Notes: generated by a model not told the origin, from the sequence alone. A stretch of 9,148 nucleotides of DNA from Agrobacterium fabrum (GCA_003241215.1 QFOL01000148.1:1-9148); one strand, 5' to 3'. Positions 1-7,741 are shown, counted from the stretch's first letter. Made by a program: numbers and translations.

Positions 1-135
1 GTTCGGCATCAGGAAGATATAGGGCATGCGCCTTTTGCCGATCAGCCGCTCGATGAAGTTGAGCGGCACTTCGGCAATCGCCATCACGGCATCGAGCGCA
101 CGGTCGGACAGTCTCGCAAGCGTCGGATTGGCCAT
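1..135 (-). CDS. Sugar ABC transporter permease, MalF/UgpA type (N-terminal 45 residues, cut by window edge)
   Basis: Only the first 45 codons are in the window; the gene continues past the left edge. The protein begins MANPTLARLSDRALDAV, a short cytoplasmic lead rich in charged residues (IERLIGKRR), and enters what should be the first membrane segment at MPYIFLMPN. This is the usual opening of MalF-type permeases (a basic stretch, then a P-Y-hydrophobic-P-N entry to helix 1). The ATG lies one base after the TAG stop of the ATPase gene (TAGCATG), and the last codons of that gene supply a strong ribosome binding site, GGGAGAGG, so translation is probably coupled. The permease would form the membrane channel with a MalG-type partner expected just beyond the edge. 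The family call rests on a short N-terminus plus context; UgpA-type and MalF-type cannot be told apart here. Confidence 0.8.
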   Translation of the reverse strand, partial: MANPTLARLSDRALDAVMAIAEVPLNFIERLIGKRRMPYIFLMPN

Positions 136-136
136 G

Positions 137-1240
137 CTAACCTCTCCCTTCGCTATCGAGACGCGGCAGCGCCAGTTCGGTGGCGGGATCGAAGACATGC
201 ACCTTTTCCCGCGCCGGCATGATCTTCAGCACCGAGCCGGAAGCGGGGGCGAAATGGCCCGCCTGATGCACGATGATCTGCTCTTTCTCGCCCTGGAGAT
301 TGCCGTAGAGATAGGTCTCGGTGCCGAGGCTTTCGTGATACTGCACCTCGAAGGGCAGGCCGGCATCCGCGATGGTGAAATGCGAAGGGCGGATGCCTGC
401 CAAAACCGCCTGCCCGGAGCTGACGGCTGCCGGATCGACGAGGCAGGGCAGGGATACACCGTAGCCGGCGTCGATGGCGATGCTGCCGTCGCTGCCCTTG
501 GTGATGGTGCCCTTCAGCATGTTCATGCGCGGCGAGCCGAGGAAACCGGCGACGAAGAGATTGCGCGGATTGTCGAAAAGCTCGAGCGGGCTGCCCACCT
601 GCTCGATGCGCCCGGCGCGCAGCACGACGATCTTGTCCGCCATGGTCATGGCTTCCACCTGATCGTGGGTGACATAGATCATCGTCGTCTTGATATCGCG
701 ATGCAGGCGGGTGATTTCGGCGCGTGTCTGCACGCGTAGCGCCGCATCGAGGTTGGAAAGCGGCTCATCGAACAGGAAGATGTCAGGTTCGCGCACGATG
801 GCGCGGCCGATGGCGACACGCTGGCGCTGGCCGCCGGAAAGCTGTTTCGGCTTGCGGTCCAGATAGGGCTCGATGGCCAGCATGCGCGCAGCCTCGTTGA
901 TGCGGCTTTCGATTTCCGCCCGCTTGAAACGCAGGTTTTCCAGACCGAAGGCAAGGTTCTTGCGCACGCTCATATGCGGATAAAGCGCGTAGGACTGGAA
1001 GACCATGGCGATCTTGCGCTCGGCCGGAGACAGTGCGCTGACATCGCGCCCGCCAATGCCGATGGTGCCGGAGGTGACATCCTCAAGGCCGGCGATGATG
1101 CGCAGCAGCGTCGACTTTCCGCAGCCCGAAGGGCCGACGAAAACGACGAATTCGCCGTTCTCGATCTGAAGATCGATGTCATGCAGCACATGAACGGCGC
1201 CGAACGCCTTGTTGAGGTTTTCGAGTTTCAGACTTCCCAT
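137..1240 (-). CDS. Sugar ABC transporter ATP-binding protein, MalK/UgpC/MsmK family
   Basis: This 367-residue protein is the ATPase that drives import of the sugar bound by the solute-binding protein, working as a dimer on the cytoplasmic face of the permeases. All motifs are intact: Walker [10 protein letters not shown] (36-44), Q-loop FQSYALYP (Q82), signature LSGGQ (134-138), Walker B IFLFDEP (154-160), D-loop SNLDA (162-166) and the switch histidine H192 in VTHDQ. After about residue 235 comes the extra TOBE/OB-type domain of the MalK group, and the length is typical. The ATG at 1240 overlaps the TGA of the GH28 gene by one base (TGATG) and has AGGGAG upstream; a GTG one codon earlier is less likely. 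In Rhizobiales such ATPases are annotated UgpC or MsmK whatever the sugar, so the substrate must be judged from the neighbours. Confidence 0.96.
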   Translation of the reverse strand: MGSLKLENLNKAFGAVHVLHDIDLQIENGEFVVFVGPSGCGKSTLLRIIAGLEDVTSGTIGIGGRDVSALSPAERKIAMVFQSYALYPHMSVRKNLAFGLENLRFKRAEIESRINEAARMLAIEPYLDRKPKQLSGGQRQRVAIGRAIVREPDIFLFDEPLSNLDAALRVQTRAEITRLHRDIKTTMIYVTHDQVEAMTMADKIVVLRAGRIEQVGSPLELFDNPRNLFVAGFLGSPRMNMLKGTITKGSDGSIAIDAGYGVSLPCLVDPAAVSSGQAVLAGIRPSHFTIADAGLPFEVQYHESLGTETYLYGNLQGEKEQIIVHQAGHFAPASGSVLKIMPAREKVHVFDPATELALPRLDSEGRG

Positions 1241-2601
1241 CACCTGCTCCCTTCGGGCAAGCTCGTCGTCGCGACGATCTCTTGGCTGTTCCAGCCCTTG
1301 GGCAAGGGCGTCGTTCTTTTAATGGCGACATCGCGCGCCGCAAATCCTTCCACGCCGGCAAGGTAAACCGCCGGCATTCCGCCGGGATAATCCTCCAGAC
1401 CGACGATCCTGCCTTCGGCATCCCGCGTCCAGGCGTTGGCACGGCCTGCCGCATCGGGGCTTGGGGCAATATCGGCATTGGTGGGACGCAGATCATATTG
1501 CAGACCGGTGCCGAGCGTGCCGGGCTGCTGTGCCAGCGTGATGCGCTCCAGCCTGACATTGTGGATGCCGGCTTTCGACGTGGCGACGAGGTTGATCGCG
1601 CCTTCCATCGAGCCGCTCAGATCTTCCACGACCAGATTATCGACGCTGCCGGCCTGACGCTCGGGGCGGCGGTCGACGACGGTGACGGTCACAGCTTCGC
1701 CGGAGCCCCAGAAGCCGCCCGGCGTTTCGTGGCACTGGGCCTCGATCCGTGAAAAGCGGATATTGCGCATGGCGCCGCCATCGCGGGAGAAAAGGCCGAT
1801 GCCGCGATTGGACTCGACGATTTTACAATCCTCGAACGCCACATTGGTGAAATCGCCGAAGGATTCCGTGCCAAGCTTCAGGGCGCAGCTGACGCTGGAA
1901 ACGATGCAGCGGCGAACCGTGATGCCATCGCAGACACCGACCGCCTTGCCGTCCGGCCCGGCGCTGGTCTTCAGGCAGATGCCGTCATCTGCAGTCGAGA
2001 TAAAGCAATCCTCGATCAGCGCGCGCCGGCAGGCATCGAGCACAATGCCATCGGTATTGGGCAGACGGCGGTCGTTTTCGATGCGCAGACTGCGGAAATG
2101 AAGGTCTTCGCAATCGACCATGTGCAACGTCCACATCGGCGAACCGCTGACAGACAGGTTTTCGAGGCGCACGTTGCGGCAGCTTTCCAGCACCATCACG
2201 CGTGGGCGCTTTTTCGCCGGGACATAGGTGCCCATGGCCTTGTCGTCGCCAACGATGAAGTTTTCACCGCCGGCCTCGATACGGCCGGGGCCGGTGACGG
2301 CGATGTCATGCGCGCCCCTGGCAATGATCATGCCGCGATCGGAATCTTCGGCAATCACCGAAACCCGCGTCAGGACATAGGCGTCGTAATCGGAAACGGG
2401 AGCAAGCACCGCATCTTCGGCAAGGTGCAGTTCCACGCCGCTTTTGAGATGGAGGCCGGCGCTGACATGACGCCCGGCCGAGAGAGACACGCGCCCGCCG
2501 CCTGCGGCTGAAACGGTGTCGATAGCCTGCTGGATGGCCGCCGTGGCATCGAGGCCACCCGCCGCGACTGTGATGTCCTGACTGATGTTCATGATGCTCA
2601 C
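1240..2601 (-). CDS. GH28 family (polygalacturonase-like) glycoside hydrolase, cytoplasmic
   Basis: This 453-residue protein is a right-handed parallel beta-helix enzyme of family GH28, which hydrolyses galacturonide links in pectin or rhamnogalacturonan. The N-terminus shows the pectate-lyase-like opening [19 protein letters not shown] (residues 18-36). The catalytic aspartates are present: NTD at 182-184 and DD at 205-206 ([10 protein letters not shown]). The two other classical GH28 motifs are altered. Where the family has GHG it reads [10 protein letters not shown] (238-247), and where it has RIK it reads [11 protein letters not shown] (266-276). No signal peptide is visible, so it should act on imported oligosaccharides. 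The start is GTG at 2601, overlapping the TGA of the GH105 gene as GTGA, with AAAGG close upstream; ATG at 2592 is an alternative. Family membership is firm, but the exact bond cleaved is unknown and need not be galacturonide. Confidence 0.9.
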   Translation of the reverse strand: MSIMNISQDITVAAGGLDATAAIQQAIDTVSAAGGGRVSLSAGRHVSAGLHLKSGVELHLAEDAVLAPVSDYDAYVLTRVSVIAEDSDRGMIIARGAHDIAVTGPGRIEAGGENFIVGDDKAMGTYVPAKKRPRVMVLESCRNVRLENLSVSGSPMWTLHMVDCEDLHFRSLRIENDRRLPNTDGIVLDACRRALIEDCFISTADDGICLKTSAGPDGKAVGVCDGITVRRCIVSSVSCALKLGTESFGDFTNVAFEDCKIVESNRGIGLFSRDGGAMRNIRFSRIEAQCHETPGGFWGSGEAVTVTVVDRRPERQAGSVDNLVVEDLSGSMEGAINLVATSKAGIHNVRLERITLAQQPGTLGTGLQYDLRPTNADIAPSPDAAGRANAWTRDAEGRIVGLEDYPGGMPAVYLAGVEGFAARDVAIKRTTPLPKGWNSQEIVATTSLPEGSR

Positions 2602-3692
2602 GATGCCTTTGGCCTTTTCAGAAAAACGTCGATCAGAAGCAGCATGGTCAGCGCCTGCCCATAGGGCGTGGGCAGATTGGGAATGCGGCGGTAGAAGTCG
2701 AGATCGTGGCCCATCGGCGTGCCGTCGGAAACGCCGTGGACGACGCCTTCATCGTCGATATTGCCAAGCACCGCCTTCAGCGCGCGTTCCGCATGCGGGC
2801 GGTTTTTTTCGCCGAGAATGCCGGCCTCGATGCCGCGCAAAATGCCGTAGGCGATACCGGCCGTGGCTGACGTTTCCACCGGTGAGGTCGGATCATCGAG
2901 AAGCGTGTGGAACATGCCGTCCTCGCGCTGATATTGGCGCAGCGACCGCACCTGGCTTGCCAGCACATTGGCGAGGAAACGCCTGTCCTTTTCGCCAAGC
3001 GTCGGCACCAGTTCGAAAAGTTCGGGAATGGCGACGGTGATCCAGGAATTGCCGCGTGCCCAGAAGGCGTCAGCGAAATTATGGCGGCCGTTGAAGGTCC
3101 AGCCGTGGTACCAGAGCCCGGTGACGGGGTCCGACAGATAACGCGTATGGATCATGAACTGGTAGACCGCCTCGTCGATCCAGTCCTGACGTTTGCAGAC
3201 GACGCCGGCGCGGGCGAGGAACAGACATGCCATGAACAGCGTGTCGTCCCAGAGCTCGCCCTCATTCAGCCGCTCCTTGACGACATGCTGGAAGCCGCCA
3301 TCTTCGGTTTTCGGCAATTGATGCACCAGCCAGTCGGCCCAGTCTTCCACCAGCGCCCGGAAATCCGGCCGGTCGACATGTTCGGTGAGGATGACAAGCG
3401 GCAGCATCGGGGCGGAGCTGTTGATCTGGCGCGGCGGCAGGCCACGTTCGATCTGCCAGCCATACCATGTCACGAGGTCGTCAAGCGCCTTCCGGTCGTT
3501 GGCGGCGAGCGCCCGGCGCAGGAAGCCGTAAAGGCCGACGCCCACTTCCCAGTCCCATTCATCGAACTGGATCTTGCCATCGGAACTGCCGCTGACCAGA
3601 CCTTCCTGAATGCCCTTGAGGCGGCTGAAGGCGGCGGCGACATTGTCGATCGTCGTCCTGAGAGTGTCTTTTTCCATGCTTGGCTGGTTCAT
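2598..3692 (-). CDS. GH105 unsaturated uronyl (rhamnogalacturonyl) hydrolase, YteR/RhiN-like
   Basis: This 364-residue (alpha/alpha)6-barrel protein belongs to the GH88/GH105 group, whose members remove a 4,5-unsaturated uronic acid from the non-reducing end of oligosaccharides made by polysaccharide lyases. Landmarks are WDDTLFM (148-154), where D150 corresponds to the general acid Asp of B. subtilis YteR, LWYHGW (193-198), the aromatic WARGNSW segment (211-217) and ETSATAG (273-279). Length matches the family. There is no signal peptide, as expected for a cytoplasmic last-step enzyme. The ATG at 3692 follows the TAA of the upstream gene by 13 bases with a modest GCGGAA ribosome binding site; an inner ATG at 3677 lacks one. 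Its presence implies that a lyase product is the substrate of this locus. Unsaturated galacturonyl-rhamnose is the commonest GH105 substrate, but unsaturated glucuronyl sugars are also known. Confidence 0.92.
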   Translation of the reverse strand: MNQPSMEKDTLRTTIDNVAAAFSRLKGIQEGLVSGSSDGKIQFDEWDWEVGVGLYGFLRRALAANDRKALDDLVTWYGWQIERGLPPRQINSSAPMLPLVILTEHVDRPDFRALVEDWADWLVHQLPKTEDGGFQHVVKERLNEGELWDDTLFMACLFLARAGVVCKRQDWIDEAVYQFMIHTRYLSDPVTGLWYHGWTFNGRHNFADAFWARGNSWITVAIPELFELVPTLGEKDRRFLANVLASQVRSLRQYQREDGMFHTLLDDPTSPVETSATAGIAYGILRGIEAGILGEKNRPHAERALKAVLGNIDDEGVVHGVSDGTPMGHDLDFYRRIPNLPTPYGQALTMLLLIDVFLKRPKAS

Positions 3693-3705
3693 CTGTCAAT
3701 TCCGC

Positions 3706-6228
3706 TTAGGAGTAGAATGGTTGTGCCGCGCCGCCCGATGCGGGGTCGGCACTGTCGAAGGTGATTTTCGGCTGGGGCTGGTCGTGGTCGAAGGCCATGG
3801 CCTGCCCGCCAATGGTGAATGCGCCGTCCCAGGTCAGGGTAAGCTCAGCTCCGCCCGGCGGCGTGACCGAGAGCAGCCGGCTTTCGGCATCGAAGGTGAT
3901 CTGCGTGGCGAGGATTTTTTCCCGAAAACGGGTAAACTCCGCGACATCCCCGCAGCCGATGATGCCGACCCAGCCGGCGCAGCGGCCGGGCGATCTGATC
4001 TCGCGACTGGCGGTGGCGCCTGTGGTGATGGGCTGAAGCCCGTTTGTTGCATAAAGCGCGGCAAGGCCACGGCCCGAGCGGGTGATGAGCCAGTTGCCCT
4101 CCACCAGCACCTCGTCCAGCCCGTCGCGGCCGAGATAGGCATGGGTCCAGTCGTTACGGTGATCCTGCGTATCGAAGATCAGCATCGCCAGATCGCGATG
4201 TTGCGCCACGCGCGGCAGGATGCCGCTTCCCGCCCAGTAGGAGGGGCGTTGCGTGCCCCACGGATCGTCTTCGCCCGGGTGGTTGACCCAGAGCCGCGCC
4301 ATCGGGTGGCCGGCAAGCTTGATGTCCATGACGTGCTGCTGGTGGCCGTTGAGGCCGGTCTTGTGATCGACAACGGTGGAAAGCTGGGCGGCCTCGTTCT
4401 TGAACAGCACGAGCTTTCCGGGCTCCAGCCCCTGCGCATAACGCGCCTCGACCATGCGGCCGCTTGTCAGCTGTGAAAGGGCGGCGAGATGCGCCGGGGG
4501 CAGGTAATCGCCGCAGCAGAACATCGGCAGCGAGGCGACACCGTTGTTCAGCCAGCCCTGACCGAAGGCGACCTGCGCGAAGGGCGCCAGTTCCGTCAGC
4601 GGCCCGGCGCGCAGCTCCTTGTCGTAAGCCCGCCCTTGCGAACCGGAGGGAACGCCGCCGAGCGTGTGCAGCGCGATCATTTCGAAGATGAGATCGATCT
4701 GATAGCGCGCGCGGGCGGCAAGTTCCGGTCCCGCCCAATGTTCGATGGCGAGAAGGCCGATGAAATCCACCGGATAATAGGCGGCCGAATTCCATTCGGC
4801 CAGCCCGTGCGCCTCGACGCTGTCGAACCAGCGCTCCAGCCGGTCGGCGGCGAGCGCGGCCTGTTCTCTGCCGGTGCGGCCGGAGGCGGTGAAGATTGCG
4901 TCGGGCAGATACTCGCCAGCCAGCAACTGGCTGGTGTGGAAGCAGAGAACATGGTTCTCGCTCCAGAACCACATGACGTCATTGCCCGGTTCATCCACCC
5001 AGTAGCGATAGCCGAGGATCGAGGCATCGATCCGCGCCCGCATCTCTGCCAGCAGGCGGTCACCATAGGCGCGCACCAGCCACAGAAGCGGGATCATGAC
5101 GAAATCGGAGCAGTCTTCCCGCCGATCAATGGAATGCAGCGTTGCGTCAACGATGCCGCCGATCGTCTCGATGTCATCACTGCCGGTAGCGACCATCGCC
5201 AGCGCGCGGCCGATGCGCCAGGCGCCGAAACGGGCGCTGAAGGAGAGGGCGGCTTTTTTCCGCCCGTTGATATCGGCATTGGAGGCTTCCGGCGCGATGT
5301 CATGCATGAAAGCGGCGTCGATGACGCGGGTTACCGTTCCCGCTCCCGAACCCATGGCGATTTTGACACCGTGATATCCGTCCGAAAGGCCTGTCGTTCC
5401 GGGGATCGTCAGCGAGGATTGCCCGGCCTTCAGCACGATATCCACTTCCGCAAGCGTGGCGCGCTCGTGGCCATGGCTTTTGACGGCGATGTGCACCGGC
5501 AGGTCGTTCGCAGGTGCGGCCCCGAAGACCAGTTCGAGGGCCGTGCCGGAAAACACGTCCCGCGCCGGGCGAACATCGCGCACCAGCGCGGCGAGACGTT
5601 TCGTCTCCTCCCGATCAAGCGACACCGGCAGCACGACGGTCAGCGGCGTAGGATCGACGACCTCAAGCTCGAAGAACCAGATGATGTCGCGTTCCGCCAG
5701 ATCCTCGCAGAGCAGCAGCACCTCGTTGTCGCCGGCCGTGAGATCGAGCGTGATGTCACGGCTGTTTTCGACATTGCGGATGAAAGGTTCGAAACGGGCC
5801 TGTTCGATGCCGCCGACCCAGATGCGGACGCCGCCGCAGGTGCGCAGCCGAAAATGCGCCTGTCTTGCCGCATCGCTGCGGAAGGTGCCCTTCAGCCAGC
5901 GCTGCAGATGGGTGGGAACATGCCAGAAGCCCGTGAATTCGACACGGCGGTTGGAGCCCGGCAGGTTGAGGTGCGACACCGCAAAGCCAGTCTCGGGCGC
6001 GACGTCGCGGCCGATCATGGTCTGCTGGAAGGCCTTGCGGCAGGGAAGATCGCCGACATCCACGAAACCGTTGACGAAACGGTAATTGACCCGGTCTTCC
6101 GCCGGTGCGGGCGTGCCGGGAAAAGATGTCTCCATCAGATCGGAGACGATCCATGCGGTCACCGTCTCGCCCTTCGCGACGGTATATGTCGGCTGCGACG
6201 CGTTCGCCGCAAATGGTCCATCCGTCAT
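3706..6228 (-). CDS. Large protein of unknown function, putative cytoplasmic carbohydrate-active enzyme with a predicted all-alpha central domain
   Basis: I cannot assign this 840-residue protein to a named family. It appears to have three parts. Residues 1-310 are strand-rich, with a jelly-roll-like carbohydrate-binding feel (FWHVPTHLQRWLKGTF, then GGVRIWVGG). Residues about 320-600 are helical and aromatic-rich, resembling an (alpha/alpha) toroid, with WFWSENH (420-426), H431, EWNSAAYY (478-485) and GRAYDKE (532-538) as likely active-site segments. Residues 600-840 are again strand-rich, with WGTQRPSYWAGSG (657-669). This order resembles toroid-plus-sandwich polysaccharide lyases and some glycosidases, an inference from composition only. 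The ATG at 6228 has GGGAGG nine bases upstream; the frame stays open 30 codons further, but that stretch (basic, FCLNHTNRRKKRRR) crosses the regulatory region and is probably untranslated. No signal peptide is seen. It is first in the operon with GH105, GH28 and transporter genes, so a role in oligosaccharide breakdown is likely. Confidence 0.85.
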   Translation of the reverse strand: MTDGPFAANASQPTYTVAKGETVTAWIVSDLMETSFPGTPAPAEDRVNYRFVNGFVDVGDLPCRKAFQQTMIGRDVAPETGFAVSHLNLPGSNRRVEFTGFWHVPTHLQRWLKGTFRSDAARQAHFRLRTCGGVRIWVGGIEQARFEPFIRNVENSRDITLDLTAGDNEVLLLCEDLAERDIIWFFELEVVDPTPLTVVLPVSLDREETKRLAALVRDVRPARDVFSGTALELVFGAAPANDLPVHIAVKSHGHERATLAEVDIVLKAGQSSLTIPGTTGLSDGYHGVKIAMGSGAGTVTRVIDAAFMHDIAPEASNADINGRKKAALSFSARFGAWRIGRALAMVATGSDDIETIGGIVDATLHSIDRREDCSDFVMIPLLWLVRAYGDRLLAEMRARIDASILGYRYWVDEPGNDVMWFWSENHVLCFHTSQLLAGEYLPDAIFTASGRTGREQAALAADRLERWFDSVEAHGLAEWNSAAYYPVDFIGLLAIEHWAGPELAARARYQIDLIFEMIALHTLGGVPSGSQGRAYDKELRAGPLTELAPFAQVAFGQGWLNNGVASLPMFCCGDYLPPAHLAALSQLTSGRMVEARYAQGLEPGKLVLFKNEAAQLSTVVDHKTGLNGHQQHVMDIKLAGHPMARLWVNHPGEDDPWGTQRPSYWAGSGILPRVAQHRDLAMLIFDTQDHRNDWTHAYLGRDGLDEVLVEGNWLITRSGRGLAALYATNGLQPITTGATASREIRSPGRCAGWVGIIGCGDVAEFTRFREKILATQITFDAESRLLSVTPPGGAELTLTWDGAFTIGGQAMAFDHDQPQPKITFDSADPASGGAAQPFYS

Positions 6229-6237
6229 AATGGATCG

Positions 6238-6243
6238 CCTCCC
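6238..6243 (-). promoter_or_regulatory. Ribosome binding site fixing the start of the 840-residue gene
   Basis: The minus strand reads GGGAGG here, nine bases before the ATG at 6228. This is the strongest Shine-Dalgarno match in the leftward leader, and it argues against the upstream in-frame ATG at 6318. Confidence 0.85.
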
Positions 6244-6254
6244 TTCGATCTTTA

Positions 6255-6268
6255 TGAAATTATTTTCA
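6255..6268. promoter_or_regulatory. Palindromic operator candidate, left copy (TGAAATTATTTTCA)
   Basis: This 14-base near-perfect palindrome differs at one position from a perfect copy at 6395-6408. It lies 11 bases upstream of the ribosome binding site of the leftward operon, within the AT-rich divergent region, and like the other copy it is preceded by TTCGAT (6244-6249). A regulator bound here would block or control the leftward genes. The binding protein is not identified. The AT-rich core is loosely like IclR-type sites (E. coli IclR consensus TGGAAATNATTTCCA), which is only a resemblance. Confidence 0.6.
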
Positions 6269-6322
6269 CTACACCGTCTTCGCTTCTTGCGTCGATTTGT
6301 GTGATTTAGGCAAAACAAACAG

Positions 6323-6343
6323 CTTGACGTTTATTCTGTCAAG
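6323..6343. promoter_or_regulatory. Inverted repeat CTTGAC-N9-GTCAAG, possible operator or back-to-back -35 elements
   Basis: Two perfect 6-base arms flank a 9-base spacer near the middle of the divergent region. The arms contain TTGACG on the plus strand (6324-6329) and the perfect -35 hexamer TTGACA on the minus strand (6342-6337), pointing to opposite genes. No good -10 hexamer lies 16-18 bases beyond either one, so the promoter reading is weak and a regulator site is equally possible. Confidence 0.45.
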
Positions 6344-6357
6344 TCGCAAAACATCAT

Positions 6358-6393
6358 AAATCGAATTAAGCAAGAGGAGCTTCCGTTCGATTT
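6358..6393. repeat. Inverted repeat AAATCGAA / TTCGATTT in the leader of the binding-protein gene
   Basis: The perfect 8-base arms at 6358-6365 and 6386-6393 are separated by 20 bases. The right arm is part of a 10-base direct repeat TCGATTTGTG found at 6292-6301 and 6387-6396 and runs into the perfect palindrome at 6395-6408. The region is therefore dense in related short words, consistent with several contact sites for one regulator or a small RNA hairpin. Chance is possible in AT-rich DNA. Confidence 0.35.
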
Positions 6394-6394
6394 G

Positions 6395-6408
6395 TGAAAA
6401 TATTTTCA
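6395..6408. promoter_or_regulatory. Palindromic operator candidate, right copy (TGAAAATATTTTCA)
   Basis: This is a perfect 14-base palindrome ending two bases before the GGGAGG ribosome binding site of the solute-binding protein gene. It matches the left copy at 13 of 14 positions, and both are introduced by a TTCGAT word. One copy in front of each divergent gene suggests coordinated control of uptake and breakdown genes by a single dimeric regulator. Confidence 0.65.
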
Positions 6409-6422
6409 TTGGGAGGATGAGC

Positions 6423-7703
6423 ATGATGAAATTGTTTTCGGGCGTCAGCGCCCTGGTAATTGCTTCCGTTGCCGGTCTTGCGGCCGCGCAGGCCGAGACC
6501 CGCACGATCACTTTCCTTTTTACGGATGACGACCAGGGTTACGTGCAGCGCATGGCCGATCTCAGCAAGGAGTTCGAAACGGCCAATCCGGGTGTGAAGA
6601 TCAACTTCGTGTCTTCGGGTTATGACGCCGTTTCCAAGCAGCTGCCGGTGCAGCTGGCGGTTGGCGAAGGCCCTGACATCGCCAAGATCACCGACTGGCA
6701 GCTCGCGCCCTATTATCTCGACATGCGCCCCTATATGAAAGACGCGGAAGCCTTCGCGAAGCTGCACGGTTCCAGTCTCAACCAGCTCCGCCTGCCGAAT
6801 GTCAACGATCCGCAGTCGATCAACGGTTACATGGCGTCGCAGACGCTGAACCTGCCCTTTGTCAACAAGACGCTATTCGAGCAGGCGGGCGAACCCTTGC
6901 CGGGCCCGACCGCCAAGTTGAGCGAAATCGTCGAGGCTTCCGCCCGTGTCGCCAAGTCGACCGGCGTGCAGATCCCCTTCACCATGGACCGTTCCGGCCA
7001 CCGCTTCTCCGGCGGCGCCTTTGCTTATGGCGCGACCTATGTGAAGGACGGCAAGTTCAGCTTCCCCGACGAGGCGGCGAAAAAATACATCGCCGATATC
7101 TATTCATGGACGCAGAATGGCAGCTTCCCCAAGGAAATGTGGGGTGCGGCCGGCGGTTCGCAGTACAAGAACATGGGTGACGAGTTCGTCAACGGCAATG
7201 TCGTGACCTATCTGGCCGGCAACTGGATGGTCAATCCGTTCCAGAACAAGATCGGCGACAGTTTCGAATGGACGGCGATCAATGCGCCCTGCGGCGAGGC
7301 CGGATGTTACGCCATGCCCGGCGGCACCGCCATTGTCGGCTTCAAGCGCACGAAATATCCGGAGGATGTAGCTCACTTCATCGAATTCCTCGGCTCCGAA
7401 AAGGTGCAGCGGGAAATCGCCGGGAACTACGTCATCCTGACCGGCGCCGAAATCGTCGATCCGCAATACAAGCTGAAGAGCGAAGACGCCAAGGCGGCGA
7501 TGAAGGTGTTCCTCGACAACAAGAAGAACGTGCCGCAGGCGGCCCGCGATTTCGAACGCGCCAAGGGCGGCAGCGCCATGTATCAGCAGATCGTCCAGCG
7601 CATGAGCCAGCTGATCGTCGGCGAGTTGACGCTCGACCAGACCTACAAGGTGCTGGAGGACGATGTCGCCAAGATCAACGAGGCGGTCGCGGTCAAGAAA
7701 TAA
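6423..7703 (+). CDS. Extracellular (periplasmic) sugar-binding protein, family 1, of an ABC transporter
   Basis: This 426-residue protein captures the sugar in the periplasm and hands it to the MalF/MalG-type permeases. It opens with a signal peptide, MMKLFSGVSALVIASVAGLA and onward, with predicted cleavage after A24 (AAQA before ETRT); no lipobox cysteine is present. The mature part has the family 1 (MalE/UgpB) pattern: ITFLFTDDDQ, then MADLSKEFETANPGVKINFV, PVQLAVGEGPDIAKI, and a late MPGGTAIVGF segment. Two cysteines in APCGEAGCY could form a disulfide. The ribosome binding site GGGAGG (6411-6416) abuts an ATG at 6417, which is too close, so the ATG at 6423 (six-base gap) or 6426 is preferred. 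It is divergent from its apparent partners rather than in their operon. The substrate is inferred as a uronic-acid-containing oligosaccharide from the enzymes next door. Confidence 0.93.
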   Translation: MMKLFSGVSALVIASVAGLAAAQAETRTITFLFTDDDQGYVQRMADLSKEFETANPGVKINFVSSGYDAVSKQLPVQLAVGEGPDIAKITDWQLAPYYLDMRPYMKDAEAFAKLHGSSLNQLRLPNVNDPQSINGYMASQTLNLPFVNKTLFEQAGEPLPGPTAKLSEIVEASARVAKSTGVQIPFTMDRSGHRFSGGAFAYGATYVKDGKFSFPDEAAKKYIADIYSWTQNGSFPKEMWGAAGGSQYKNMGDEFVNGNVVTYLAGNWMVNPFQNKIGDSFEWTAINAPCGEAGCYAMPGGTAIVGFKRTKYPEDVAHFIEFLGSEKVQREIAGNYVILTGAEIVDPQYKLKSEDAKAAMKVFLDNKKNVPQAARDFERAKGGSAMYQQIVQRMSQLIVGELTLDQTYKVLEDDVAKINEAVAVKK

Positions 7704-7741
7704 CCGGCCGACCATCCGCTTGGGCGGAATAAAGCAGCGAT

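Noticed and set aside
2907..3764. A 285-codon plus-strand open frame opposite the GH105 gene
   Set aside because: It is a shadow of the GH105 reading frame, with no family features.
4489..6309. A 606-codon open frame on the plus strand opposite the 840-residue gene
   Set aside because: It lies wholly antisense to a gene with a strong ribosome binding site and operon context. Its product is low-complexity, rich in Arg, Gly, Asp and His, as expected from the opposite strand of high-GC coding DNA.
6229..6318. 30-codon N-terminal extension of the 840-residue protein
   Set aside because: It would cross the left palindrome and the ribosome binding site of the inner ATG. The encoded stretch is basic and unlike the rest of the protein.
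6324..6352. Plus-strand sigma-70 promoter starting from TTGACG
   Set aside because: No acceptable -10 hexamer lies at 16-18 bases; the nearest TA-rich word, CATAAA, is about 25 bases away.
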